DNA of 64,000 bases from Pharus latifolius (GCA_019359835.1 CM033320.1:9419691-9483690), one strand, 5' to 3'; positions 22,720 through 35,985 are shown, numbered from the stretch's first letter. The notes: generated by a model from the sequence alone, not told the origin. Numbers and translations are program-made.

Positions 22720-23190
22720 GTCCCTCAAAGACTGGTTACACGGTTGGCATCTCCCCGACTCAGGAGATGAAGCCTCCAAGGACATGAGTTACCCTGATTA
22801 ATGAGTCCCCCGAGCACACCCCAAGTAATGAGTCCCTCGAAGACCAGTTACTTGGTGGATATCTCCCCCACTCAGGAGATGAAGCCACCAGGGACATGAA
22901 TTACCGAGGCACACTCTAGGTAGCAAGTCCCCTGGAGACCGGTTACCAAGTGGACATCTCCCCTAGTTGGGATACGAAGCCTTCAATGGATGTGAGTTAC
23001 CCGGGTACACCCTCAGTAACAAGTCCCCTGGAGAACGGTTACCAGGTAGACATCTCCACTACTTGGGATACGAAGCCTTCAATGAATGTGAGTTACTCAG
23101 GTACACCCTCCGTAACAATTCCCCTGGAGAACGGTTACCCGATATCCGGGAGGGCTGCCTCACCAAGGTGACATATCTAGGGTAACCGTT
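22720..23190. repeat. About 100-bp tandem repeats in the Tat LTR
   Basis: Four to five degenerate units share 'gttacc', 'gacatctccc', 'atgaagcc' or 'acgaagcc', 'atgagttacc' and 'agtcccc'. The last two units (about 22935-23140) are best conserved. The repeats produce two spurious overlapping frames. Confidence 0.8.
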
Positions 23191-23364
23191 GGGGAATACC
23201 AGGAGATACAAGGGTCCTTTGCCTCAAAGATGACATTTTTTACTTCAGTAAAGCCCACGATGACACATGTCGAAGATCTAGAGCAAAAGTACACTCAAAT
23301 AACTATCTTACCCATCATCAAGGGTTCAAAGAGGGTCGTTGTGGCCATTACCACTTCCTTACAC

Positions 23365-23372
23365 TATAAATA
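23365..23372 (+). promoter_or_regulatory. TATA box of the old Tat LTR
   Basis: ACACTATAAATACCCC lies downstream of the tandem repeats, in plus orientation, and supports the LTR orientation assigned above. Confidence 0.65.
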
Positions 23373-23704
23373 CCCCATGCACTCACTCATTGTAACCAAT
23401 TGTTTCACTTAGTAATACAAACAACTACTCCACAGGATGTGCTTTGGAGCCTCCTTCTCTCGAGGAAGTCTCCCAATCGACTAACGTCGAAGGCACACCA
23501 ACAGGACTAAGATCCCACCCGGCACTCAAACCTGTATAAATCTCTCGCGTCCATTTTTTTGTTGTTCAAACTGGAGTGACCCATCACACAGTCATTTCAA
23601 TCCTTCAATTTCTTGTGACTCACAAGATTTCGATGTCAAAGACTTCTAACCCCACGACAGAACTGAATCCTAACTTAATTTCATGTTTCTTCTGTATATA
23701 CTTA

Positions 23705-23842
23705 GGGTGTGTTTAGCTCGTCATATCCGAATTTTAACTACTCCGATATCCCAAAATAAGGCTAAGCTGTCTTTCATTGATTTATTGAATTTATAAGTTT
23801 GAATCGATTTTTTGGAGAAATTAAACCGGACCAAGTGCACCC
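23705..23842. mobile_element. Tourist-like MITE, 138 bp
   Basis: The inverted ends GGGTGTGTTTAG and GGGTGCACTTGG (reverse complement of the right end) are flanked by TTA on both sides (23702-23704 and 23843-23845). Size and 3-bp TTA duplication fit a PIF/Harbinger-derived MITE. The inverted ends match only partly. Confidence 0.55.
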
Positions 23843-23845
23843 TTA

Positions 23846-25421
23846 ATCGATTATACATGCACGATTATCTGTTTTGCTCTATGTATACTAATTCATACTC
23901 CTCTCTCGTGGTGTAAGGACTACGGTACTGGATGTAAACCATAACAGTGTCTTCATATAAAGGAGGAAACACATATAGGTGCATGAAAAAAAGAACATGC
24001 AAGATATGCCACGTTAGACTAGTGATTATATAATGTTCTCCTTTGCATTTCCGTTATGCCATTAGTTTAGCGTCAACTCCGTAAAAGTCTAGCTTTGTCC
24101 AAATGTTCTGGATTCTGTTAGGGCATTTGTTCCATATGTTGTAGCTTTTTGGCAGAAAGGGCAGTCATATCCACCGTCTCTTCTCCATGAAGTCTCTTGT
24201 GTGGATTCTCTCTTTTGCGAAGGTTACATTTGAATATTTTGCACTTAATTGAGATATGCATATTTCATCCATTAGTCAGAATATCTTCATACATATACGA
24301 TTTGTTATTTAAAAAAAATTATCACCTTTTTCACGATCAGATCTAAACCAAGCTACTATTGCTTCCATCAACCATACTTGTCCCCACCCCAATTACCACA
24401 TTCACCTTCACCTTCAACTCATCCCCTCACCGCCCCATCACCACTCATCATCGTTATCTCACCACTCCACTATTAAAGAAGTCAAGAAGGAGGACAAATG
24501 AATCCTAAAGTGGTTAAATCCAAGAACAGATATTTCAATCTAATAATAGAGAAGCTACATGCAAAATTACAAATATATATATATATTTGTCTCTTAACAA
24601 AACTTGTACAAAAATTTTTCATCAGCATCAATCGTAAATCAAATTCTATCTCAATCTACAAGTTTAAATCAAACATTTTCTGAACTATTTATATTTTATG
24701 TACGTATAACTGTTATATAAAAGTAGCACTCGCACAAGCCGCACCAAAGGCTACACGCATCAATATACATATGGATCAATCTAAGCCACTTCTACAAGAG
24801 TGAAACGGGCCGGGATTTGGAATTCCTATGAGAAAAAGGACAAATATGTCCATTATTGTACATATTATTCCCTGTCTATGTCAATATTACTCTTATTGCC
24901 GGGCAATGTTTTTCCAGTGATTTGATGACTGAACGTTTTAATATGTTCATGATATAGAAAACAAGATAAATATGTTTATTGTTGGAGTACGAGTTTGGAG
25001 GAACGTCTCAACTTATGTAATTACTATCGTAAAACATTCCATAAATTTAGTTGAAATTAACAAGTGTTTGGTTTGTCATATAAAAACTTTGACATGGCTA
25101 AAATTTTTAGACGTATCATTGCCTAGTTCGTGGAAGACTCAATGTCGTCTCTAAGGAGCAGTTCTCTCTTCGAAGATGGTTCATCGGATGGTACCATTTG
25201 ACAATTGGCAATAACTTTTCATATTTGCATTTTGGAATATTATGCGCTATAAATCGGCTTCTGCTTATCCACTGCAATTATGTCATATTCACTCAACATT
25301 ATCGTGTTTTTACGGCGCTAATTAATTTACTTTTACTTCCCGGTTTGCATGTTGCAACCGATAGAAAGTTATTCTTCTTTTAGTAAGTTGCACTCTTACT
25401 TATTTTTTTAGAAAGCTATTA
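23846..25421. other. AT-rich intergenic DNA
   Basis: I see only short open frames without homology, a C-rich tract of 'ccaccac' words near 24390-24470, and no transposon ends. The last three bases (TTA, 25419-25421) are the left target duplication of the next element. Confidence 0.6.
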
Positions 25422-25967
25422 GACTGGCTCCAACGGAACTTCTGAGCCATAGCACGCCACCTATGTCAGCCGCCAACTCAGCCAAGCCATCCCCGCGAAT
25501 CAACTTCCGACGCCTGGCCAAGCCACGGTCGCACGTCCCACTTTTTGGTGGGCCCCATAGGAGTATGTCAACCGAAACAGTACTGTTGGAGCAAATTCAA
25601 CCACGCCAGAACGTGTTTTGTGGGCCTCACAAATTTTTGTCTTTTATTATGCACAACCCACAAATAAAAGTCACTAACAGGTGGGCCAAACTTCACGCGA
25701 GACCTGCACATCATTGAGTCGAGATAGCTGTACCGTTGCATCCCGAAATGTGTATAGTAGCCCCACCAATACTGTAGCACAACAGTTTTTCAAATTCAAA
25801 TCGTACCTTTCACACCATAACCCACACCACTGATAGATGGGCTAATAAATAGTACATCCCCTTTGTTAGCGAAGGTGTTTAAATTCTTAGTGGATAACGA
25901 GTCGACAACAATGGATCCCACCACTGTCACGCACGTCAGTGCAAACCACCACGCATTTACTTAATTC
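25422..25967 (+). repeat. Left long inverted repeat of the Harbinger element
   Basis: It matches 29812-30359 in inverted orientation. Shared landmarks include 'ggtgggccc' type motifs, 'taggtgtttaaattcttagtg'-like text and 'acgcacgtcagtgcaaacc'. 'CTCCAACGG' near the tip is a recurrent feature of plant Harbinger ends. Confidence 0.8.
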
Positions 25968-26499
25968 ACTACAAATGGTTGAGACTCTTCGAGAGAACTC
26001 TCCGGGAGAATATTCTGCACCACGCGGGCGAAGAGCATCTCGAAGAGTCTCCCTCACTCCAATGGAGAGTTGTTTGGAGAGACTCTTCGTGGGGTTCACG
26101 CATGAATAGTCTCTCTAAGAGTCAAGGACTCCAATGGCTTGACTCTTCGAGAGGCTTTTCGACGGGTCTCGCGTATTAAATATCAAAATGTGTTTTTTGC
26201 ATCATATTATTGATTAAATAAATAAAAAAGTTAATAAAAAATTGGACCGGGATAATTCTAACAAATAAAAATTTAACTTGTGGATGAAAAATTCGACATA
26301 ACGAAAATAAATATTTTTATTAAATTCAAACTGTAAAACATAAAATTAAACATATGACATTGGATACATTCAGACATTAAAAGTTCAAATTTAACATAAA
26401 CATACTAATTAAAATTTTTAAAATGCAATAAAATAACAATTAGTTGCTATGGGCACCTCCAGAATACTGCCAAAAGGGCTCAATCAAATCACTTTTGAG
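25968..26499. other. Harbinger internal region 3' of the transposase
   Basis: Repeated 'gactcttcgaga' and 'actccaatgg' words fill 25978-26165 and resemble further Harbinger subterminal motifs. The rest is AT-rich untranslated DNA. No gene. Confidence 0.5.
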
Positions 26500-27385
26500 C
26501 TAGGCATGTATCGGTTGGGCACAAATGTCAAAATTTCTCGCAATTACATCAGTGAAAGAAAATAGAGTACCATGTTGCATATGATGCGATATTACGTTAG
26601 AAGTCCCTTGACCTTCGTCAAAATTATAGAGTGGGTCATCTGACTCTTGCTCATCCTCAATAATCATACTGTGCAATACGACACATGCCTTCATGATTTT
26701 CACGAGGGTTGAGTATTGCCAAAAGCGGGCGGGGCTATGGAGGATGGCAAACCGAGATTGTAGAACTCCACATGCTCACTCCATGTCCTTCCTCGCTCCT
26801 TCTTGATGTTGTACAAATAATCTAAATTTGTCTATTTGGGATAGGGGTATCGTCTTTACAAATACAACTCATCCTGGGTATATACCATCTACTAAATGAT
26901 ATATCATGTTGTATTGCTTGCATTGATGAAGTATTTAACTTGAAGAGCTCGTCCCTATAAAACGTCAGTGAATAAGAGTGATTGGTTCAACACATTAATG
27001 CCATTGTTCGACCCAGTAATACCAAAGAAGACATGCCATATCCAAAGGAGAGACATAGATCAACAAACAAATAGCCACAGTGTACTTCTGTATAGAAGAC
27101 AACTATCTACGGTTAGTAGCATATCTTCTTTTAGTGAAAAAGGTAGACCATTCACCAAGAGATCCGACGATTCGAAGAAAGGGGTCTCCTCATCTAGAAC
27201 CTCTGATGAAACAGGTAGTCGGGGTAAATTGGATCCTCACAGAAGTAGTTCTCCATGAGGTAGTTATGGCTGTTGTCATGGTCCATGTCGATGTATCTCC
27301 GCGTCGGCGATGGCGCGATGTAGAAGCTTGTAGCCTGGCTTTCATACTGGCAATAAGACGCTCTTCTAACTCCACCATGGCCGAA
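26500..27385 (-). pseudogene. PIF/Harbinger transposase (Plant_tran), internally deleted
   Basis: The N-terminal part (27380-27120) reads D-M-D-H-D-N-S-H-N-Y-L-M-E-N-Y-F in one frame. The middle has S-R-W-Y-I-P-R, matching the conserved 'DGIYPRW' region. The C-terminal part reads A-I-L-H-S-P-A-R-F-W then I-M-K-A-C-V-V-L-H-S-M-I-I-E-D-E. The family is normally about 400 residues. Here the region holding most of the DDE catalytic core is missing. At least one stop replaces Trp near 26775, and frames shift. It cannot catalyse transposition. Confidence 0.8.
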
Positions 27386-27914
27386 TCTTCCTATACGAAT
27401 CCTGCAAGGAAATTTTGTAATGTATTGACGGCCTCTTCCTCTTCACTACATATGCTTGAGCTAGAGCTAGATGAAATTTTTAAGGGAGAAGGATTAGGAA
27501 AGAAAAGTACTCGAAGATGACAAGTGAGTGTTTGAACGGAGAACTGTTGGTGAGGATGAAAAGTATGTATTGGGATGGCTCTGTTTATATAGGCCAAGTC
27601 AAATATTACAATTGCTAGTTTCCAATTGCAATATTCCAACAAAGAATATTCTAAACAAAAGCATTCAATGACTATTTTCCAAACAAAAGTGTCCAACAGG
27701 AATTCTAACGGGAATATTCTAAACAAAAACATCCAACGACTCTTTTCCAAATAGAAGCGTCCAACAGCTAATATCCAAACAAAAGCGTCCAACAGCTAAT
27801 ACCCAATCAAAAGTGTGCAACGGATAAATTTCTCCAAAGTTATTTTAATTGCTTAAATGACGGATACATAGTTCTACAGATGCAAAATGAAAATAAAATG
27901 ATACATGACATAAT
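27386..27914. other. Spacer between Harbinger genes with short tandem repeats
   Basis: Units containing 'ccaaacaaaagc(g/a)tccaacagc' repeat about every 35 bp at 27640-27800. The resulting frames are artefacts. Confidence 0.6.
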
Positions 27915-29174
27915 CTAGTCCTCATTAGCCTCCTTGATCAAATCTTTAACAAATTTCAACACTTCCGCATGATCCAGCATTTCATCGTCGTTGAATTTTG
28001 ATTTGTCTGTTGTCACCAATTTTGTGAATAGCTTAGCAATTGCTAACTTTCCTTTAAATTTGTTGTGATCATTCAGAGAGGAGGCCGCACAGTCCGCTGC
28101 TTCCAAGCGCTCAGTACAAACCTTGACGAAGGTTCGCAAGTCTTCTTGCACATCTGTGTTGGATAAGGGTGATTGCTTCTTGTCTTTTCCTTTGCGTTTC
28201 AACTTCATTGTGTTGTGACCTTTTGGCCATGTCTCCTCCACGAGGACATTTGGTTTAGATGAGAACGATGTGTGCGCACCATCTTCAGTCAGTCTTACTC
28301 TTTTGCCAGTATCGATGTAAGTTTGGTTCCATTTAGATTGATCCTGAACACCCATCCACCAGTGATCCAGAACAAATGGGTGCCCCATCTCCTTCCTCTA
28401 CAACTCGCATGCTTGTGCCATTAGTTGGTAATCAGAACAATCAATAGCGTAGACCTCCTTAAGCACGCACCAACAACCATTGAATTGAACAACTTTTTAT
28501 TAGTCCATAGCCAGTGGTCATTGTTGCTTTTTTTGTTGTTCCCATCGACTGGGTCAAGGGAATTACTCAACCACGCCCTGATCTGCCCAATCGAAATATA
28601 ATGTTGTCATGAAACAATGGATATAAACCTTATAAATTAAAGTCATACAATTCTGAAATAATTCTCTCCACGAAAATTGAATGTAAAAACGAATTACTCA
28701 CTTATCTAACATCGTCGGTTGTTGAACAAAGCAATCGCTTGTGCTCAACAGAATCTAAGAGAACATGGTCATCATCATTGTCAATAATGACTTGTGGCGT
28801 AGAATGTGGCGTACCAAAATCTGAGACATATGCGGATTTTGAGTTTTTGGATGGGAGTTGTGGTGGTGAGGGCTGCAAATAATTGGCTGGTGTACCGACA
28901 AAATGAAAATTTTGCCCATACGATGCATATGGACGGCCATATAGATATGAGGGGGGTAGTGGATCTGGAGGGGGATGCGGATATGAAGTAGCATGTGAAT
29001 ATTGAGGAGCGGGTGGATATGGAGGATAATCGAAAAAATAAGGTGGTTGTGGAAAATTTGGATTACCGGGTGGATATGGTGTGGGGTTTGGATTACCGGG
29101 TGTTTCCAGATTTTCTCCAATTGTATTAGGATAAGTAATTCAGTATAGAAAACCCCTAGGGGATTATTATTCAT
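27915..29174 (-). pseudogene. Harbinger ORF1-type protein (NAM-associated/trihelix-like), broken
   Basis: The minus-strand frame 28388-27915 reads F-V-L-D-H-W-W-M, then D-Q-S-K-W-N, a basic cluster (K-L-K-R-K-G-K-D-K-K) and an acidic tail. This is typical of the NAM-associated family (Pfam PF14303). Upstream frames (about 28600-28440) contain S-L-D-P-V-D-G-N-N-K-K, and a Pro/Tyr-rich N-terminus lies at 29100-28760. Frameshifts near 28400 and 28750 break it. In Harbinger elements this Myb/trihelix-like protein helps the transposase bind DNA and enter the nucleus. Confidence 0.75.
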
Positions 29175-29811
29175 ATGAAACTCTAAAAAAATTAGAGCGA
29201 AAATGTGTACAATTAGTGTAAAGAAGGTGTGAGATTTGTGATATATGTGTGTTGAAATGAGAAAATGAGGGTTCTATTTGTGGGGAACCAATGAGGGTAA
29301 TTTTCTTAAATTTTTTTGATCTTTTCTAGATTTTTTAGAATTTTTTAAAGCAAAAAAATTAAAAAAAATACCCAACGGCTCTTTTATAATAGCTATATTT
29401 CTAACAGTTCAAAATTAAGTCTATGACAGGTGGATCCTACTACAAAAATTAATTAAAAAACTGTTAAACACTAAAAGTAAAAAACAGTGTGGCTAACAGG
29501 TGGGCCAAAAAAATATTAGAACCACTTAGTCATTAACTCGAGCTGAAAATTGCGTACGAAAAATAAATGCAACAGTCGGATTCTTAAAAAAATAAATACT
29601 CTCAATGACAGGCAAGCCACTAAAGCTACTAGGCCCACAGTCAATGTAATCATTAGCGGTGAACATGTAAGCAAAAAACACTATGTATTGCTGGCGTGCG
29701 ATAGTAGTAGGCCCCACCGTCCTCGCCTCATTAACTCTAACAAATTTTAACTCTGCAACTGACAGTTGAGTCGTACATAACTTTGCCCCACATGTCAGTG
29801 ACAAAGTTTAT
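29175..29811. other. Harbinger 5' region
   Basis: AT-rich leader of ORF1 (minus sense), including poly-A/T runs and 'acccaacggctc' near 29370. From about 29400 to 29811 the sequence has the same 'acaggtgggcc' style as the long inverted repeat but pairs with nothing on the left. No gene. Confidence 0.5.
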
Positions 29812-30359
29812 GGTGAATTAAGTAAACACATGGGGGTTTGCACTGACGTGCGCAGCAGTGGTGGGACCTACTGTTATCGTCTCATTATCCACTAAGAATT
29901 TAAACACCTTTGCTGACAAAAGGGATCCACTATTGATTGGCTCACCTATCAGTAGTGTGGGTTACGGTGTGAAAGTTAAGGTTTGAATTTAAAAAGCTAT
30001 TGCGGTGCAGTGTTGGTAGGGCCCACCATACACACCTCGGAACGCAGCGGTACAACTATCTCCACTCAATGATATGTGGGTCCTACATGAAGTTTAGCCC
30101 ACCTATTAATGACTTTTTTGCGAGTTGTGCATAATGAAAGACAAAAAAATGTGGGGCCCATAAAACGCATTTTGGCGCGGCTGAATTTGCTCCGACGACG
30201 CCGTTTTGGCTAGCGTGCACCTGTGGAGCCCACCAAAAATTGGGACACATGAATGTGGCTTGGCTAGGTGTCACAAGTTGGTTCGCGGGGATGACTTGGC
30301 TGAGTTGGCAACTGACCTGAGTGGAGCACTTTGGCTCAGAAGCCCCGTTGAAAATAGTC
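29812..30359 (+). repeat. Right long inverted repeat of the Harbinger element
   Basis: This is the inverted partner of 25422-25967. It ends GAAAATAGTC at 30359, followed by target duplication TTA. Confidence 0.8.
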
Positions 30360-30362
30360 TTA

Positions 30363-33300
30363 AAGTAGTAGTATATGATATGTTGGCCTCAGATCATCCC
30401 TACCCCTATCCCTATCTTATCTTTACCCATCAACACAATAGTTCAACTAAGTACACACAAAAAATAAAAGAGATTAAGAATTGAATTCACTTTCTCCTTC
30501 TGTGTGGGCGCACGATCTAATTATTTGAGTGCACATATGAGTATAATACTTACATTTATCTAGTTATGCCACATAGATCTTAAACTTGAAGTTTATTCTG
30601 CAGGATCCACGAACTTGCTTTGTTGTGTCGTTTAGATCCATTTGCTGATTAAATGAAAAAAAATGACTCTAAAGGCCATATTAATGTTCGTAAATTTGTT
30701 TAATTATGTTATTTAAACGCCTACCATGTTATATATCTATCACTTAATTAACACATATTCTATAGTCCGCTGTAAGTTGAAGGACTTAACTTGTACAATT
30801 AAACAAGTTTAAAGAACTCAGATGCAATATACTTTTTTTTAACCATCACAAATAATGCACAAGTGACATAAATTGGCCCAATTATTTTTACCATTCGACT
30901 GTTGACTGTCTTCTTCATCTCTATATAACTCAATTTTTTTCTTTTCTTTTTTTTTAACATGGGTTCGTGCATCTACCGAGCACTATGCTAGTTGCTACTA
31001 GATTTAATTGCAAGATATGCATATCATTTTTGCACTAATTAATTTCCATTTGCGGTGATTAATTCGACTAAACATTTGAACTTGTCTGGCCATAGCAGTT
31101 GCATAGAGAATTAAGGTTGGATTTGAAAGAGCAGTGCGTTTTTTGAAATTATGTTTAACATATTATTTTTTATAGTATATTTAATAATTATTAAAATAAT
31201 AATAATATCTTATTAAATATAACAAATATCTTCAATAATCAACACATTTTACAGTACAATACAAAATTACACTTAAATCCCAAATACAACTAAGAAGGAT
31301 TAGAGATTCTAGATAAGATTAATTTTCAGGCCCCTCATTATTACAATGATTTGCACAGTAGGCCTCACTTTAAATTAGAAATTGCTATTGTTTGGATCGG
31401 ACCATCTTAAAAGAAAAAAATATTAAGAAATTTAAAACTCACACATTAGAATAGTATAGATATAACTCTCAAAACTTAACCATATAACAATCCAATCAAC
31501 CTATCCGTGCAAAGCAAGTACGAATGTCCAAAGAGATTTTCTGTGTGTTTGGTTATCTCTAATAGATTTGACTTTTATTTGATTTTTAAATAAAATATTT
31601 CTTGTCATGTGTATGAAAATAATTTCAAAGAGTCAAACAAGTGCCAAGTCTCCAACTACTTAGCTCTTACTTAACTCTTAACACGGGTCTCACACACTTG
31701 TAATAATCAAACCGTCAGTGTAGGACCAATTTGTAATTTTTTTAAACCCGAGACTCAAAATACAAAAAAAAAATAAAACTCATCAAACAGTGGCAGTCAG
31801 GTGGAATGACCTTTATGTAAATATATAAAAAATGAGGACTAAAATGAAAAATGAGAGCTAAAATATATAAATGCAACGGTCAATTTCCATTTCATTCACT
31901 TACAAGTGAGCCCCATAAAACATGGACCCACCCGTTAGCAAGACAAGGTCAAACTCACCCGCATGGGTGAAGGTAACAAGAGAGTGCACTCAACACGGTT
32001 GGTGGAGCTCACTTTTATCGATTTTACTGTGACGCGCCCCGTATTTACTTTTTCAGGGGATAAATTAGGTGGGACTTAGCTGTCAGTTATACAAGTCGAA
32101 TTACGGGCGGTGCGTGTATGTGCTGACACAAAATAAATTCGGCAGTGGTAGGACCCACACTATATAGTTTGTCATGCGTGCACTGTAAACACCTCTCACT
32201 GACAGTGAGACTTTTTGTTCCGTAGACCCATTTATCAAATTTAAAAATTTGTGAGCCACGTTAGAGGGTTTTATTTTCGGTAGGATCCACAATCACGCGT
32301 GACGAAATGTCTTCTTCCCCTTCAACGACGATGCGATCATCACCACACGCTTGACCGTCAGACACCTCCGCCCGAAGCACATACATATCCCATCATACTG
32401 AACAAACCACAAATACGCGATTGTCTCCAGGGAAGCGCATCAACCATCACACCGTCCTTGGAGCCAGCCTTAGAGACGGTGTGAGTGCGCACGTAGGATG
32501 TTAAAATGTGTGTGGATAGAGGAAGTTGTAGGGTGACAAGGTGCTTGGAATTGAACGTAAAGTGTATCTGAGAATGTTCCAAACTTGAAAGACGTGCTAC
32601 CTCTGGGAGACATACGTGCAAGATCGGTCATCTCTCTCTAAAATCTGCTTTTTTTAAAAGAGAAAAGTTCTATATTTTTCTCCAGGTATTTCGTTGAATT
32701 TTGCTTATTCAATTAACAAATTTTTTAGACTTGTTAACATATAAGTTCAACAGACTGACTGACTTATAAGATTTTTGACTTAACTTCAGGTAGTGGGGTG
32801 TGAGGGGAAGGAAGTGGGAATACGGATAATAAGGCCATGAAGTCGGGGAATCGGTTGCAGCTTATAAGCTCTCAAATAAGACAAGCAATTGGTTAGACTT
32901 GAGCTTTTTTGAGATGTCGAAGTCCTAAATAAATTTGGTTAAACATTTCCTTTATCTAACTTGAATTGAAATCTATTTTTTATCTTAATTTGTTATATAA
33001 TAAATTCTAGTGATTTGAAAAATAACATATTAATTCTGACCATACATAAAAATATTCAAAATTCTCATATTAATCCTAGAAAAAAATTATTATAAATTCT
33101 CACATTAATAAAAAAAAAAGATTTGTTCCATGATATACATTCATCATCTTAAAAATCATATCCAACACTAACTCTAACTCTATTATGATACAAATTCATC
33201 TACAAATTATATCCAAAATCAACCATATTTCTATTATAATATTAAAAAATAACATCTCTACGAAATATAGATAAAATTTTACCTCATATAGAGATTAGTC

Positions 33301-35635
33301 ATATAATTGGATGATATTTCCGCAAGTTTTTTAAAAGGCAAAAAAAGCCCCTTAACTTTCGGTTTAAGTTTAATGCTTTCGTTTAGAAAATTATCAAGTA
33401 GTATAAACGAAATTAATGGAGAGCTTCAATCCATATATAGTGACACAAAAAGCTTCTTTTTGTATGGCGGTTCAAAATTGGGAGGCTTTCGTCTGCCTCT
33501 GAAACAGTTTAAGTTTTAAAATAGACTAAAGTCCAAAGCTCAACGATCAAATGTCTTATTTTTAAAATTATTTATTTTAATTGGATTAAACTATAGAAAA
33601 AAAAGTTAATCTGGCATTAGGACAAAATGACAAATCTGCAGTTTTACAAAGACAAAATCACAAAAACATGACAATGTCAAACTACACCCAACTACTCCCT
33701 CCGAGAATTTTTTTCAAGGGATTTACTAATGAATCGGAGAACTTTTTTTTCTTAACTTAATATATTTTTTTTCTTGAATCAAACACATCTTCTCATATCT
33801 TATTCTACCCTCTAGAGTTCACCTAGCTCCCTCCTTAACTTCATCGGTGATAGCAACCGGTGGTAGGCAACAGTGGTGACGCTGTTGACAGCGGGTAAAG
33901 ATGGTGGGAGGTGGCAGGAGGAGGGGAAACATGGAACAGAAGATTGTGATAGGGTAGCGGTGAGGCGATAGCAGTGTGCGAGGAAGAGATTGGGAGGAGG
34001 AAGAAGAAAAGGTATTGGAGGAATGGAGCGTGGAGATTAAATCAAATCCGGATATGTGATATAAATGGTGTAAGTTTTTTAAGAAAAAAATCTGATACAT
34101 GTCCCTTAGATGGTCTTTTTTTAAAATTACCATTTAAAAAATGATTTCATAACTAAATCACATTTTGTGTTTTTTATAAAAAATGACCAACCACATCAAC
34201 AAGTTGCAGTCCAGAACCACAACAACACAGTTTCCACACACATATCACGGTTTGGAGCCACGACAAACATATGTCATAACTCTCAGCCGCGACACACATA
34301 AGCATGGGACCAATTCAATTGTGTATAATTGTATTAAGTTTCTCGAATTTTCTAGAATCAATATGTTTTGATATAATTCTGATTGATGATCTATTTAAAT
34401 CAATAGACTTATAAAATATAAACAATCAGCTCAATACAAATAGACTATATATAATAAAAAAACATCCTTTTTTTAACCGGAGAGAATACTTAGAATTCAG
34501 AACAACAAATTCACTTAAAACCACACAAAAATGTTCAAAGCCAAAGATTCCTTGTATCATGAAAGATTTGAAGGCCAAATCATTAATGTTCCCAAGGAAC
34601 GCTACTTTACTTTGATGGTTGTCATTTACCAACTTGCATGGCTATGAAAATTAGCCCAATGGATTTGGAACTTCCCCAAGGTGAATATGTGCTTAATTCA
34701 TTTTTTTTTTCGTTTTTGCGCATAGAAGAATATGTGCTCCTTAGGCCAGCGAGAATACGGACCTTCTAACATAGACCTTCACATGATTAAGCATCAAGAA
34801 TGGGTGTAAATTAGTGGGTTGGTACATGCATGTTTTGTTTCATCCACAAACAGCCAAATCAAATTTTAGTCATGCTCAAATATATGATAATGTAAAACAA
34901 ATTTGGTTGGAAACCAAGAGAGTACTACTAAATCTTGTGGCTAGCCAAACCATTACTATTGCCAAATTATTACTCATTCTATTAGAAGACTATATTTCAA
35001 GTGGTAGTATATATCCAAACCCATCTCATACACGTAAATACACACACCAACCAACACATATGTCAATACCAAACCTAATAAATAAACACATAAAAATAAA
35101 AAAGATAAAAAATCAAATTCATAATATCTCTATGTATGTACATACGTTTTAATTATCTAAATACATATATAAGTACCAAACGGACAATCCATTACTCACT
35201 TATCATGTAGAAAAAAGCGAAATGATTGGTTGCAAAATCTTGGTCGTGAAATACTGCACCCAAAATTAGGCTACAATCTTGGAAAAAAAAAAAAGTGGTC
35301 AAAAGTATAGTAGAATTGACAGTGAAACAAATAACAATTAAATTACGGTGGCACAACTAAATTCTAATTTGGCCGATTGTGGAGGCAAACTAAATATACC
35401 CATGATTCCTATTATTTATTTGATGTGCCTAACGCACCAAACCGTACTGTTGGACAAAACATACAACAAAAGTTGTCACTCAGACCAGTGTTTTTTTTAG
35501 TAGAAAAAATATGAATGGCTCCGAATGTGGTTCTAGTGGAAAGGATAAAGTATCAAATCAACACCATAAAAACTTCAATTGTACTCCTGGTTAGACTGCA
35601 GAAGTGCAAAAAATATGTGAACTAATAAAGTTGGC
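30363..35635. other. Long AT-rich noncoding stretch; MITE-like block near 31650-32300
   Basis: No open frame here looks like a gene. The block 31650-32300 has the same style of text as Harbinger long inverted repeats ('ggtaggacccacac', 'gtaaacacctctcactgacagtgag', 'acccgttagcaag') and may be a diverged relative, but I could not define its ends. Elsewhere there are poly-A/T runs and simple AT-rich DNA. Confidence 0.5.
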
Positions 35636-35644
35636 TAATAACCA
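35636..35644. repeat. 9-bp target-site duplication TAATAACCA, left copy
   Basis: It is identical to 46516-46524. A perfect 9-bp duplication immediately outside matching inverted repeats is the signature of a Mutator-like insertion. Confidence 0.85.
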
Positions 35645-35985
35645 CGAGTTTTTTTTTATAAATAACCCATATTAAAAAATTAATTATAAAAATAACTCAT
35701 AATTTCTGAATTTTACAAAAATAGACCGCTATATCAGCCTGTCAAGTCCTAGATACTCGACAAATGACCTGTCGCATGAAAATTGTCTTGTCGAGTTCTG
35801 AGCAATTAACAAACCTCTTGTCGAGCTCCCACACACAACAAGTCTCTTGTCGAGCTCCCAGCACACAACAAGTCTCTTGTCGAGTGTCCAGGACTCAACC
35901 GCGACCATCATGTTGTCGAGTGCCCAGCCACTTATCGAGTGCACTCGACTAGCCACCCGTCGAGTGTCCAACACTCAACAAGCTC
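35645..35985 (+). repeat. Left terminal inverted repeat and subterminal TTGTCGAG array
   Basis: The outer 135 bp pairs with the right end. Inside it, TTGTCGAG or variants recur near 35790, 35818, 35848, 35878 and 35913, mixed with 'ctcgac' in the opposite sense. Subterminal arrays of this kind are candidate transposase-binding sites. Confidence 0.75.

Larger units (their letters stand above)
22658..23600 (+). repeat. 3' LTR of the old Tat element (end approximate)
   Basis: The LTR starts TGCCATTGG after the polypurine tract. It contains tandem U3 repeats (22720-23190), a TATA box at 23365 and an R/U5-like region ('aataccccatgcactcactc'). The 3' end is not fixed because no second LTR copy is in the window. 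'cccatcacaca' near 23580 is one candidate. Confidence 0.5.
25422..30359 (-). mobile_element. PIF/Harbinger transposon with very long inverted repeats
   Basis: The outer ends are GACTGGCTCCAACGG and, inverted, GACTATTTTCAACGG. TTA flanks both (25419-25421 and 30360-30362), the diagnostic Harbinger duplication. The inverted repeats extend about 545 bp (25422-25967 against 29812-30359) with many small differences. Between them lie minus-strand relics of both proteins typical of the superfamily: ORF1 (27915-29174), then transposase (26500-27385). Both are broken, so the 4,938-bp copy is nonautonomous. Confidence 0.85.

Noticed and set aside
22950..23185. Two overlapping plus-strand frames with internal repeats
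   Set aside because: They are produced by about 100-bp tandem repeats in the LTR of the old Tat element, upstream of its TATA box.
33819..34133. Minus-strand 104-codon frame
   Set aside because: Low-complexity Ser/His/Pro composition from 'ggtgg' and 'gagga' runs, with no domain and AT-rich flanks.
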